From assembly GCA_022843025.1 (NCBI GenBank), contig JALHOL010000003.1:416101-480100 (forward strand): DNA of 64,000 nt, read 5' to 3'. Below the pieces are notes generated by a model that saw only the letters and a program-made list of their open reading frames with translations, made no database searches and was not told the origin of the DNA. Below are positions 17,312-25,734 of the stretch, one piece after another. The position numbers were made by a program, and so were the translations under genes. This DNA is from Paracoccaceae bacterium. Its GTDB lineage: Bacteria; Pseudomonadota; Alphaproteobacteria; Rhodobacterales; Rhodobacteraceae. The number at the start of each line of letters is the position of its first letter. Within the stretch, counting starts at the first letter, position 1.

Positions 17312-19455
17312 GCCGCCCCCCCGAAATCCAGCCGCCGCGCGGCGCGGCAGGCCTGCAACCAGCCGATCACGCGCGTGCGGAAAGCCGCCAGCCGCGTTTC
17401 CCATTTCGACGGGTTATGGATCACATCCGCGCGGTAGAAAGACGGGCAAAGGACAGCGGCATCCGCCACCTCACCACAGTTCCCGCAGCCCACACAGCTT
17501 TGGTCGATGCTGGCCACCGGATCGTCGCGCAGCGGATCGTCCAGCTTCTTGACGGACAATGACGGACAGCCCGACAGGCGGATACAGGCATGATCGCCGG
17601 TGCATACATCCTCATCCACGCCAAAACGCGGCGCCTCCACCCGGCGTCCTTCCTTGATCGCCTTGGCCGCAAGCGGTTTTTCCCGCCGCTGCTTGTTCAG
17701 CATGCATTCGCTGGAGGCGACAATAACCTTCGGCCCCGGCGCATCCGTCGTCAGCGCCTCGCGCAGCACGTCGCGCATATGGCCCACATCATAGGTGCGG
17801 TCCACCTGACGGACCCAGTCGATCCCGATGCCCTTCAGCGCCTTGGTGATCGGGTGCTTGGTGGCCTTGGTCGGGTTGTCGGCGCGCGACGACATGATGT
17901 CCTGCCCGCCGGTGGCGGCGGAATAGTAGTTGTCCACGATCACCGCCACGCCGTCGGATTTGTTGAAGGCCATGTTGGTGAAACTGGACGACAGCCCGTT
18001 ATGCCAGAAGCCCCCATCCCCGATGATCGCCACAGGCCGCCGCTCCCCCCCGCCATCAAAAGCGGCATTCGCGGCGGGGCCAAGGCCATAGCCCATGGTC
18101 GCGCCGCCAATCTCGAACGGCGGCAGCGCAGCAAACAGATGGCAGCCGATATCGGCGCTGATCTGCAACTTGCCGGTTTCCTTCTGCACCAGCTTCATCG
18201 CGGCAAAGATCGGCCGTTCCGGGCAGCCGGTGCAGAATCCCGGCGGGCGGATCGGCACGGTTTTCGTCAGATCGGGGATCTGCGGCTTGTCCTCATTCGG
18301 GGCGCGCACCAGCGCGGGCAGCATCTGGGGCGCGGCCTCCTTGAGAAAGGCCGTGATCCCGTCAAGCAGCACTTGGCCCGTATATTCCCCCGCCATCGGC
18401 AGGATGCCCTTGCCGCGCAGCTTTACCGACGATCCCGCGCGATAAAGATAGGTCGTCAACTGTTGTTCGATGAATTCCGGCTGGCCTTCCTCGATCACCA
18501 GCACCTGATCCTTGCCCTCGCAGAACTCCAGAAATTCGCCTGCCAGCAGGGGATAGGTCACGTTCAGCACATAAAGCGGCACCTCGGTATTGCCGTGCAG
18601 GTCCGCCAGACCCAACCGCTGCAAGGCGCGGATGACGCCGTTATACATGCCGCCTTGCAACACCAGCCCCACCGGGGCGATGCTGGGGCCGAACACCTCA
18701 TTCAACGCGCGCTCGCGGATGAACCGTTCTGCATTGGGCCAGCGATTCTTGATCTTGTCCTGCTCATGGGCAAAGGACATGGGCGGCAGCACGACACGGG
18801 CGAAATCGGATTGCGGGTTCGACAGCGCATCCTTCACGCTGAGCGTCGGGCGCTGGTTGTCGCGCGTCTGGAAAGACCCGGTCACATGGCAGGACCGTAT
18901 CCGCACCATCAGCATGACGGGCGTATTCGATGCCTCGGACAGTTCAAACCCGTCCTTCACCGCCTTGGTGATGCAGGGCAGGTTCGGGCGCGGGTCCAGC
19001 AGCCAGAATTGCGATTTCATCGCAAAGGCATGGCTGCGTTCCTGCATGATCGAGGAACCCTCGCCGTAATCCTCGCCCACAATGACCAGCGCGCCGCCGT
19101 TCACCCCCGATGATGACAGGTTCGCCAGCGCGTCAGAGGCCACGTTGACCCCCACCGATCCCTTGAAAGTCACCGCCCCCCGGATCGGGTAATGCACAGA
19201 TGCCGCCAGCATCGCCGCCGCCGCCGCCTCATTGGCATTGGCCTCGAACCGGATGCCCAACTCGCCCAGCAGCTCTTCGGCATCTGCCAAGACGTCCATC
19301 AGATGCGAAATCGGCGCGCCCTGATAGCCGCCGACATAGCCCACCCCGTTTTCCAGCAGCGCCTTGGTGATGGCCAGGATCCCTTCGCCGGTGAAGGTTT
19401 CCCCCTCGCCCAGCCGCAGATGTTCCACTTCCGCCTTGAAGGACCGTTCAGCCAT
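17308..19455 (-). CDS. iorA: indolepyruvate:ferredoxin oxidoreductase alpha-type subunit (TPP, Fe-S)
   Basis: A 715-residue thiamine-diphosphate 2-oxoacid:ferredoxin oxidoreductase subunit. The N-terminal pyrimidine-binding domain holds YVGGYQGAPIS near residue 41. The TPP/Mg region is IIGDGGFWHNGLSSSF (about 477-492) with NYYSAATGGQ after it. CTGCPERP at 408-415 is the conserved cysteine pair. The C-terminal ferredoxin domain has one full cluster motif (C654, C657, C660, C670) and a first motif with only three cysteines (C618, C624, C630), as seen in this proteobacterial type. It makes an acyl-CoA from a 2-oxoacid plus CoA, passing electrons to ferredoxin. One base separates it from the MarR gene upstream. 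Confidence 0.93.
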   Translation of the reverse strand: MAERSFKAEVEHLRLGEGETFTGEGILAITKALLENGVGYVGGYQGAPISHLMDVLADAEELLGELGIRFEANANEAAAAAMLAASVHYPIRGAVTFKGSVGVNVASDALANLSSSGVNGGALVIVGEDYGEGSSIMQERSHAFAMKSQFWLLDPRPNLPCITKAVKDGFELSEASNTPVMLMVRIRSCHVTGSFQTRDNQRPTLSVKDALSNPQSDFARVVLPPMSFAHEQDKIKNRWPNAERFIRERALNEVFGPSIAPVGLVLQGGMYNGVIRALQRLGLADLHGNTEVPLYVLNVTYPLLAGEFLEFCEGKDQVLVIEEGQPEFIEQQLTTYLYRAGSSVKLRGKGILPMAGEYTGQVLLDGITAFLKEAAPQMLPALVRAPNEDKPQIPDLTKTVPIRPPGFCTGCPERPIFAAMKLVQKETGKLQISADIGCHLFAALPPFEIGGATMGYGLGPAANAAFDGGGERRPVAIIGDGGFWHNGLSSSFTNMAFNKSDGVAVIVDNYYSAATGGQDIMSSRADNPTKATKHPITKALKGIGIDWVRQVDRTYDVGHMRDVLREALTTDAPGPKVIVASSECMLNKQRREKPLAAKAIKEGRRVEAPRFGVDEDVCTGDHACIRLSGCPSLSVKKLDDPLRDDPVASIDQSCVGCGNCGEVADAAVLCPSFYRADVIHNPSKWETRLAAFRTRVIGWLQACRAARRLDFGGAA

Positions 19456-19456
19456 G

Positions 19457-19945
19457 TCAGATCTCGTGCTTGCGGATATTGGTCAGCATCTTCTGCAACG
19501 TGCCCACAAAGGCCCGCCGCTCATCATCGGGAATGCCGCGGAACATGCGGGCATGTGCCTCGGCCATCCGGGGCCAAAGCGCCTCGAACGCCATGCGCCC
19601 ACCTTCGGTGATGAAGATACGCGTCGCGCGGCTGTCGCTGGCATCCGCCTCGCGCCGGATCAGGCCCTCTGCCGCCAACTGGTCCAGCGCGCGGGACAGG
19701 GTGGATTGCTCCACCACCGAATAGACCGCCAGTTCCCGGATCAGCGGCCCCTCGATCACCGACAGCACCGCCAAGGCCCGCATTTTGGGCGTGGTCAGAC
19801 CCTGCCCCGCCATCTCATCGCGCAAGCTGGCATTGTACCGCCCCATGATGCGGTTCATCAGATAAGGCGCGTAATTCGTCAGCCCGATCTCCCCCAGCCG
19901 GGGCAGCGATGAGGGTGGCTTTTCCGGGGGCGACTGATCCGTCAT
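19457..19945 (-). CDS. MarR family transcriptional regulator
   Basis: A 162-residue MarR protein. The start at 19945 (MTDQSPPEKP) is fixed by ATGA overlap with the flavoprotein stop; the open frame upstream overlaps that gene. The winged-helix core is GPLIRELAVYSVVEQSTLSRALDQL, then the wing READASDSRATRIFITEGG. Like the MarR at 3225, it lies in the middle of the operon it probably regulates (cyclase, flavoprotein, MarR, IorA, IorB). The AT-rich sequence at 22382-22401, between the cyclase and the divergent flavoprotein gene, is its likely operator region. Confidence 0.92.
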   Translation of the reverse strand: MTDQSPPEKPPSSLPRLGEIGLTNYAPYLMNRIMGRYNASLRDEMAGQGLTTPKMRALAVLSVIEGPLIRELAVYSVVEQSTLSRALDQLAAEGLIRREADASDSRATRIFITEGGRMAFEALWPRMAEAHARMFRGIPDDERRAFVGTLQKMLTNIRKHEI

Positions 19946-21507
19946 GCGCCCAACCTTTTCGCCGCAAGGAAGCCCGACCCGCCGCCAAGTCCGGGGCCCG
20001 GATGGGTAGACGCGCCGATATGGATCAACCCGCGCACAAGGCCCGCGCCATTGGTGGAATGGGCATAAGGGCGGAAGATGAAGAACTGGTCGATGCTGCA
20101 CAGCCCGCCATAAGGGTCACCCCCCACAAGGTTGACGTTCATCGCCTCCAGATCGGCGGGCGAATAGGCACGCCGCGCCAGCTTGACCCTATCGAAATCC
20201 TTGATGTGGCGGCGCAGGATGCCCTCGATCCGGTCGGCAAAGCCTTCTCTCACCGCCTCGGACCACGCGCCGTCGGTGGCAATCGCGCCCGCCGCATCAC
20301 CCTTTACCACCCTTGGCGCGTCGGGGATTTGCAGCCACAGCACCGCCTTGCCCTCTGGCACCCGCGACGGGTCCAGCCGGTGCGGTTGACCCACGCAGAT
20401 TGTGGGAACCGCAGGCAGCATCCCCCGCTCTGCCTCATTGGCGGATTTGGACACCGAGTCGATCCCGTCCGCCAGATGGATCAGCGCCACATCATCCAGC
20501 CCCGGCGACAGCCATTCGGGATGCCGGTCCAGAGCGTAATGCAGCTGGAAATTCCCGCGCCCATGGCGGAACACCTTCGCCGCCGCCTGATCCTCGGGCA
20601 AGTTCACATCCCGCAACAGCCGCCCCTGCAATTGCCCCGGCGCGACAGATGCCAGCACGGACCGGCAGGCAATCTCTTCCCCGCCCACCAGCGCCACGCC
20701 GCGCACATGACTGTCTTTCACGATGATCCGGTCCACATCCGCGCCGCAGCGAATCTCGCCGCCCTTCTCTTCGATCAAGGCGCGGAACGCGGCCACCGCC
20801 GCCCCCGACCCGCCCTTCACGATCGGCGCGCCCGCCGCCTCCAGCGCGAAGGCAATCACCTTGCCCATCTGGCCGGAATAGGTGCTTTCCGGCGTCAGCC
20901 CGCAATGCAGTACCCAGGGTGCATAAAGCGCCTGCACATCGGGCGAGGTATAGGTCGTCTCCAACCACCCCCGCGCCGGCACCAGCGCGCGCCCGAACCA
21001 CGCGGCCAACCCGCGCAGGCCCCGCTTTCGCACCTGCCCCCACAACAGTTTGGCCGTGGGCCAAGACCACAAGGCCCCACCCAGCAGCGCGAACAGGAAG
21101 GGCGCATCGGCCTCCACCCCGCCCACGTCGCGGCCATGGGCATCGCCATCCCCCGCCGCCCGCGCGTTGAACGCCGCGATATTCGCCGCGCGGTCAGTCG
21201 TCAGCACCAGCGCCGATCCATCCGGCCGCAGCACGGCGGTCGGATGCGGCGTATGGCAATAGTCGAACCCGTGCCGCGCCAGATGGGGGCCAAGCGCGGC
21301 CCCCGCTGGTGATGTCATGAACAACACCCATGTCGCCGCCATCACGTCATGCTTGAACCCCGGCAGCGTGATCTCTTCGGTCCGCAGGCACCCGCCCGGC
21401 ACCGACTCCCGCTCCAAGAGCAGCACGCGCTCGCCCTTCAGGGCCAGCATGGCCCCGGCGACAAGCGCGTTGATCCCGCTTCCGATGATGACGTGATCAG
21501 GCCGCAT
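19942..21507 (-). CDS. CrtI/phytoene desaturase-like FAD-dependent oxidoreductase (paralogue 1)
   Basis: A 521-residue flavoprotein. The N-terminal VIIGSGINALVAGAMLALKG with LLERESVPGGCLRTEE is the FAD-binding signature of the phytoene desaturase/amine-oxidase group, and the C-terminus HPGPGLGGGSGFLAAKRL closes the FAD site. It is paralogous to the gene at 22430: both share GG-(C/A)-L/V-(R/K)-T-x-E-x-TLPGF-(K/R)-HD and a similar end. No carotenoid genes are present, so a pigment role is unlikely; oxidation or desaturation of a pathway intermediate is more plausible. Three bases separate it from the cyclase upstream. Substrate unknown. Confidence 0.88.
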   Translation of the reverse strand: MRPDHVIIGSGINALVAGAMLALKGERVLLLERESVPGGCLRTEEITLPGFKHDVMAATWVLFMTSPAGAALGPHLARHGFDYCHTPHPTAVLRPDGSALVLTTDRAANIAAFNARAAGDGDAHGRDVGGVEADAPFLFALLGGALWSWPTAKLLWGQVRKRGLRGLAAWFGRALVPARGWLETTYTSPDVQALYAPWVLHCGLTPESTYSGQMGKVIAFALEAAGAPIVKGGSGAAVAAFRALIEEKGGEIRCGADVDRIIVKDSHVRGVALVGGEEIACRSVLASVAPGQLQGRLLRDVNLPEDQAAAKVFRHGRGNFQLHYALDRHPEWLSPGLDDVALIHLADGIDSVSKSANEAERGMLPAVPTICVGQPHRLDPSRVPEGKAVLWLQIPDAPRVVKGDAAGAIATDGAWSEAVREGFADRIEGILRRHIKDFDRVKLARRAYSPADLEAMNVNLVGGDPYGGLCSIDQFFIFRPYAHSTNGAGLVRGLIHIGASTHPGPGLGGGSGFLAAKRLGA

Positions 21508-21510
21508 GGA

Positions 21511-22308
21511 TCAGCCCTTGGGAACCAGCGCCAGCGCCCGGATCGGCGACCCCGTGCCTTGCTTGATCTTCAAGGGCGCGGCAATCAGGATCGCCCCCTT
21601 GGCAGGCAGCTTGTCGAGGTTCGCCAGCGAGGCCAGACCGAAACAGTTGTTCTTGTGCAAAAGGTTGTGCGCCGGGAAGGGCGGATTCATTCCGCCCGCC
21701 TGCCCCGCATCGGTGCCGATGCACTGGCTGCCCCAACCCACGATGCCCTTGGACAGCAGGTATTCGATCACTTCGGCGGTCGGCCCCGGCGTGTGCGGGC
21801 CGGTGGCATCGGCGTTCAGGAAGGCCGCCTCGTCATGCGCGCGCTTGTCCCAGTCCGACCGCAGGACAACCCACTCCCCCGCATTGATCGGCCCGTTGCG
21901 CGATTCCCAATCCTGCACATGCTGGATGGTCAGCAGGAAATCCGGGTTCGACGCACATTCCTTGCTGAAATCCAGCACGTTCACCGGCGCCACCAGCCGC
22001 TGCACATCCAGCGTATCGGTATAGCCGTCCGGATAATCCTTGCCGGTGATCCAGTGGTGCGGCGCATCGAAATGCGTGCCGGAATGTTCACCCAGTTCTA
22101 GCCAGTTCCACGCCCAGAACGGCCCGTCCTTGTCATATTCGCTGATGCGGTGAATCTTGATCGGCGGGGTGTCCTTGGCGAAATCCGGCGGCAGTTTCAG
22201 CAGGGGCGTTTCCGGCCCCAGCACCCCGGAACAATCCACCACTTCGATCCCGCCGGATGCCAGCATTCCCGCCATGGCCTGAAGCACGCTTGCAGAGGTC
22301 ATCACCAT
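21511..22308 (-). CDS. cyclase family metal-dependent hydrolase, isatin hydrolase/kynurenine formamidase-like
   Basis: A 265-residue member of the cyclase superfamily (PF04199). The metal-binding signature HSGTHFDAPHHW lies near residue 75; the family consensus is H-x-G-T-H-x-D-x-P-x-H, with two His and the Asp as metal ligands. IVGWGSQCIGTDAG near residue 190 belongs to the conserved active-site half. Family members hydrolyse N-formylkynurenine or isatin. Bacterial KynB proteins are ~210 residues, whereas isatin hydrolases are ~260, so length favours the latter. First gene of the operon that ends with IorAB, whose 2-oxoacid chemistry would act on isatinate. The substrate assignment is inference; Met at codon 3 is another possible start. 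Confidence 0.82.
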   Translation of the reverse strand: MVMTSASVLQAMAGMLASGGIEVVDCSGVLGPETPLLKLPPDFAKDTPPIKIHRISEYDKDGPFWAWNWLELGEHSGTHFDAPHHWITGKDYPDGYTDTLDVQRLVAPVNVLDFSKECASNPDFLLTIQHVQDWESRNGPINAGEWVVLRSDWDKRAHDEAAFLNADATGPHTPGPTAEVIEYLLSKGIVGWGSQCIGTDAGQAGGMNPPFPAHNLLHKNNCFGLASLANLDKLPAKGAILIAAPLKIKQGTGSPIRALALVPKG

Positions 22309-22381
22309 CTCCCTGTTGGCCGGTCCATCCCGGCATAAGCTGCGCCGGTTGTCCCGGCATTCATGGAATCATGCTAGACAG

Positions 22382-22401
22382 ATTTAAATGCATTTGCAAA
22401 T
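22382..22401. promoter_or_regulatory. AT-rich palindrome in the divergent cyclase/flavoprotein promoter
   Basis: ATTTAAATGCATTTGCAAAT contains the perfect 10-bp palindrome AAATGCATTT (22386-22395) inside longer imperfect dyad symmetry. It lies between the cyclase start (22308, leftward) and the flavoprotein start (22430, rightward). Candidate site for the MarR protein at 19457-19945. Confidence 0.5.
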
Positions 22402-22429
22402 ATCCCTGCGTCACTCTGTCGGGGAAGAC

Positions 22430-24010
22430 ATGACCGCAGGTTCCAACGCCACATTCGATGCCGTCCTGATCGGGGCGGGCCACAACACGCTGGCCGCCGC
22501 GCTGCATCTGGCGGCCAAGGGCTGGCGCGTGGGCCTGTTCGAACAGGCAGCTACCGTGGGCGGCGCGGTCAAGACGGGCGAATACACGCTGCCCGGATTC
22601 CGGCATGACTGGGCGGCTATGAACCTGTCGCTCTTTGCAGGAAGCCCGTTTTTCAAGGCTTACGGCGCCGAGCTTACCCGCCACGGCTGCGCTTTCGTGC
22701 CGGTGAACCGCCCCTTCGCCTCCAGTTTCCCCGATGGCACATGGGCGGGTGTTTCCACCGACATGGCCGATACATTGGCCAACCTGCGCGCCCTGTCGCC
22801 CCGCGATGCCGACACATGGTCCACCCTCGCCGCCCGATTCGGGGATGAGGCACCGCATCTCTTCGGCCTGCTTGGGGCCGAAATGAAATTCCGTGCGCTT
22901 GCATATTTCATGTTCAAAACACTCCGCGCCAAGGGTCTAGCCGGAACGCTGGACATGGCCCGCTTTCTCATCGCCTCCCCCCGCGCTTGGCTGGAAGAGA
23001 CGTTCGAACATCCCCACATCCGCGCCCTGCTGGGCGCATGGGGGATGCATCTCGATTTCGCCCCCGATGTCGCCGGCGGCGCGATGTTTCCCTATCTCGA
23101 AGGCATGGCAGGACAGGCCTTCGGCATGGTGATCGGCCAAGGCGGGGCCGATACCGTGACCCGCGCGCTGGTGGCCGCCATTCAGGCGCGCGGCGGCGTG
23201 GTGGAAACCAGCGCCTCCGTCGCGCGGATCATCCATTCCGGCAACCGCGCCACGGGCATCGAACTGGCAGACGGCCGCCAGATCACCGCCACCCGCGCGG
23301 TGATCGCGGGCATTGCGCCCCGTGCCCTGCCCCACCTGACGGGCGGCACCACCCCCGCCTTTGACCGCGCGATGACGGGCTTCCGCCACGCGCCCGGCAC
23401 CATGATGATCCACCTCGCGATGGACGGCCTGCCCGACTGGCGCGCAGGCGTGGCGCTGCAATCGCATGCCTATGTCCACATCGCGCCCAGCCTTGACCAA
23501 ATGGCCCGCACCTACCAACAGGCGCAGGCGGGCCTCCTGCCCGATGAACCCATCCTCGTCGTGGGCCAGCCCACCGTGTTCGATCCCTCCCGCGCGCCGG
23601 ATGGAAAACACATCCTCTGGGTACAGGTGCGCATGGCCCCCGGCACGATCACCGGCGATGCCAAAGGCCAGATCACGTCAACCGACTGGGCGCAGGCCGC
23701 AGACCCCTTCGCCGACCGCGCATTGGCGATCCTTGAGGCGCACGCCCCCGGCACGCGCGCCAAGATCATCGGTCAGCGCATCGTCACGCCACTGGATCTG
23801 GAATCCGACAACCCCAACCTGATCGGCGGCGATCAGGTCTGCGGCAGCCATCACCTGTCACAGCATTTCCTCTTCCGCCCCGTGCGCGGCCATGCCGATG
23901 GGTCCACCCCCATCGACGGGCTGCACCTGACAGGGGCCGCCGTCTGGCCCGGCGCAGGCACCGGGGCGGGATCAGGGTATCTTCTGGCCCGCAAACTCGC
24001 CGGAACCTGA
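22430..24010 (+). CDS. CrtI/phytoene desaturase-like FAD-dependent oxidoreductase (paralogue 2)
   Basis: A 526-residue flavoprotein from MTAGSNATFDAVLIGAG, with GGGGA five bases before the ATG; the frame is open 14 codons further upstream. The FAD fingerprint is VLIGAGHNTLAAALHLAAKG, then GGAVKTGEYTLPGFRHD; the C-terminal WPGAGTGAGSGYLLARKL closes the FAD site. It is the divergent partner of the paralogue at 19942 and heads the transcript that continues into the ABC importer genes (47 bases to the binding-protein gene). Function unknown; oxidation of the imported substrate is the simplest context-based guess. Confidence 0.87.
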   Translation: MTAGSNATFDAVLIGAGHNTLAAALHLAAKGWRVGLFEQAATVGGAVKTGEYTLPGFRHDWAAMNLSLFAGSPFFKAYGAELTRHGCAFVPVNRPFASSFPDGTWAGVSTDMADTLANLRALSPRDADTWSTLAARFGDEAPHLFGLLGAEMKFRALAYFMFKTLRAKGLAGTLDMARFLIASPRAWLEETFEHPHIRALLGAWGMHLDFAPDVAGGAMFPYLEGMAGQAFGMVIGQGGADTVTRALVAAIQARGGVVETSASVARIIHSGNRATGIELADGRQITATRAVIAGIAPRALPHLTGGTTPAFDRAMTGFRHAPGTMMIHLAMDGLPDWRAGVALQSHAYVHIAPSLDQMARTYQQAQAGLLPDEPILVVGQPTVFDPSRAPDGKHILWVQVRMAPGTITGDAKGQITSTDWAQAADPFADRALAILEAHAPGTRAKIIGQRIVTPLDLESDNPNLIGGDQVCGSHHLSQHFLFRPVRGHADGSTPIDGLHLTGAAVWPGAGTGAGSGYLLARKLAGT

Positions 24011-24056
24011 TAGCGTCCAACCACAACCACAAAACCAAAAACCACCAACAGGGAAA

Positions 24057-25586
24057 ATGACCATGAACCTCAACCGCCGGAGCCTTCTGAAGCTCTCTGC
24101 CGCCACCATGGCCGCAGGCACCATCGGCCTACCGACCTTTGCGCAGGCCATCGACGAGCTGGTGATCGCCTATAACGTCAACCTGCCCTCATGGGACCCG
24201 ACCGTCGGCCCCAGCGCGGTGAACCCCACCATTCAGGGCCTCTATCAATCGGTCTTTGACCAATACATCCTGCAACAGCCCGACCTGTCCCCCGCCCCCG
24301 GCCTGCTGACCGAATGGGGCTGGAGCGATGACAAGAAACAGGTCTGGATGACCGTGCGCGAAGGCGTCACCTGGCATGACGGATCGCCCTTTACCGCCGA
24401 TGACGTGGCATGGAACCTCGCCCGCGTCGCCAACCCCGAAACCGGCAGCCCGATCCAGTTCGTCTGGGGTACGCTGACCAACCACCGGGTAGAAGGCAAC
24501 CGCGTCATCGCGGATGTCGCGCAGTTCGACCCCACGATCTTCAAATGGATGTACTTCCTGACCGGCTACGTCCTGCCCAAGGCCTATTACGAAAAGGTTG
24601 GGGCCGAGGGTTTTGAGGCCGCACCCATCGGCACCGGCCCGTACATGGTAGAGAAATTCGAACGCAACGCCTTTGTTCGCCTGAAGGCCAATGCCAATTA
24701 CTGGGGCGGCAAGCCCGATTTCGACACCGTGACGATCAAGTTCGTCCCCGATGCCGCCGCCCGCGTGGCCGAGGTGGAATCCGGCAATTCCCACGTCACG
24801 CTGGAAATGCCGTATGAGGAATATGACCGCCTGAAAGGCGGCCCGCTGGCCGGCGTGGCCGCGCCCATTTCCGATATCGGGATGATCTTCCTGAACGACA
24901 TCGAAGTGATGACCGATCCGAACGTGCGGATGGCCGCCGCCCATGCCATCGACAAGCAGGCCATCATCGACCGTCTTCTGTCGGGCTACGGCGTCAAGAT
25001 CGACACGCTGCAAACCCCGGAATACGATGCCTTCGACGCCTCCATCGCTGTGCCCTATGACGAAGCGAAGGCCATCGAATTGCTGGCCGCCTCGGGCTTT
25101 GGCCCCGACAACCCGGTGAAGTTCAAGATCCAGACGACCAAGGGCTTCAAGCCCAAGGATTACGAAATGATCCAGGCCATCGTCGGCCTCTGGCGCAAGG
25201 TTGGGATCGAGGCGGAGATCGAGGTCTATGAAATCGCCAAGCATTACGAACTCCGCGCCGCCGACCAGCTTGCCCCTGCCGCCTTCTACAACTGGGGCAA
25301 TTCGGTGGGCGATCCGACCACGTCGACCGGCTTCGCGATGTTCGGCCCCTCGCCCCATTCGGTGTGGGATGGCGAGGATCTGATCGGCATGATCGGCCCC
25401 CTGTGGGGCGAGGCGGACGAGGCCAAGCGCATCGATGGCTGGAAAGCGGTGGACAAATACATCGCTGACAACGCGCTGGTGATCCCGCTGCTGCAATACG
25501 TCCAGCCCATCCTGCACGCGCCGGGTGTGGTGGTCACGCCCCATGCCTCGGGCTCATTGCTGCCGCATCTGATGAAGCGCGCCTGA
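24057..25586 (+). CDS. ABC transporter substrate-binding protein, peptide/nickel family
   Basis: A 509-residue family 5 extracellular solute-binding protein. The N-terminus NRRSLLKLSAATMAAG resembles a twin-arginine signal, ending in PTFAQA near residue 30, so export to the periplasm by Tat is likely; a Met at codon 3 is an equally good start. The mature protein shows the family landmarks GLLTEWGWSDDKKQVWMTVR-like fold start, VTWHDGSPFTADDVAWNL and GTGPYMVEKFERNAF. It captures a ligand for the permease/ATPase genes downstream. These proteins bind peptides, opines, glycosides and other organics; here the ligand is probably the substrate of the surrounding oxidative cluster. Confidence 0.92.
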   Translation: MTMNLNRRSLLKLSAATMAAGTIGLPTFAQAIDELVIAYNVNLPSWDPTVGPSAVNPTIQGLYQSVFDQYILQQPDLSPAPGLLTEWGWSDDKKQVWMTVREGVTWHDGSPFTADDVAWNLARVANPETGSPIQFVWGTLTNHRVEGNRVIADVAQFDPTIFKWMYFLTGYVLPKAYYEKVGAEGFEAAPIGTGPYMVEKFERNAFVRLKANANYWGGKPDFDTVTIKFVPDAAARVAEVESGNSHVTLEMPYEEYDRLKGGPLAGVAAPISDIGMIFLNDIEVMTDPNVRMAAAHAIDKQAIIDRLLSGYGVKIDTLQTPEYDAFDASIAVPYDEAKAIELLAASGFGPDNPVKFKIQTTKGFKPKDYEMIQAIVGLWRKVGIEAEIEVYEIAKHYELRAADQLAPAAFYNWGNSVGDPTTSTGFAMFGPSPHSVWDGEDLIGMIGPLWGEADEAKRIDGWKAVDKYIADNALVIPLLQYVQPILHAPGVVVTPHASGSLLPHLMKRA

Positions 25587-25595
25587 TCCGGCAAA

Positions 25596-25619
25596 CCGGG
25601 GGGGCAACCGCCCCCCCGG
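25596..25619 (+). terminator. GC hairpin between the binding-protein and permease genes
   Basis: A perfect 10-bp stem (CCGGGGGGGC/GCCCCCCCGG) with AACC loop, 10 bases after the binding-protein stop. Its position inside a transporter operon suggests it protects or limits the transcript so that the binding protein is made in excess over the membrane parts, a known arrangement in ABC operons. Confidence 0.6.
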
Positions 25620-25667
25620 ACCCCCCTTTCGCGCCTGATGGGCGTCGCGCGGGGTTGATGCGTCGAT

Positions 25668-25690
25668 TTGGGTATTTGGGCCAAGATGAA
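25668..25690 (+). repeat. dispersed 3'-end repeat copy
   Basis: Identical over its 23-base core to the copy at 15704 (TTGGGTATTTGGGCCAAGAT then GAA), in sense orientation 3' of the binding-protein gene and 45 bases before the permease start. Confidence 0.75.
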
Positions 25691-25734
25691 ATGGGCAAGG
25701 GCAGTGCCTTGATCGGTTCTGTCACGGGGTGGGA

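Noticed and set aside
21511..22308. Kynurenine formamidase KynB assignment for the cyclase gene.
   Set aside because: The protein is about 55 residues longer than bacterial KynB, and no kynureninase or tryptophan dioxygenase gene is near; kept only as an alternative.
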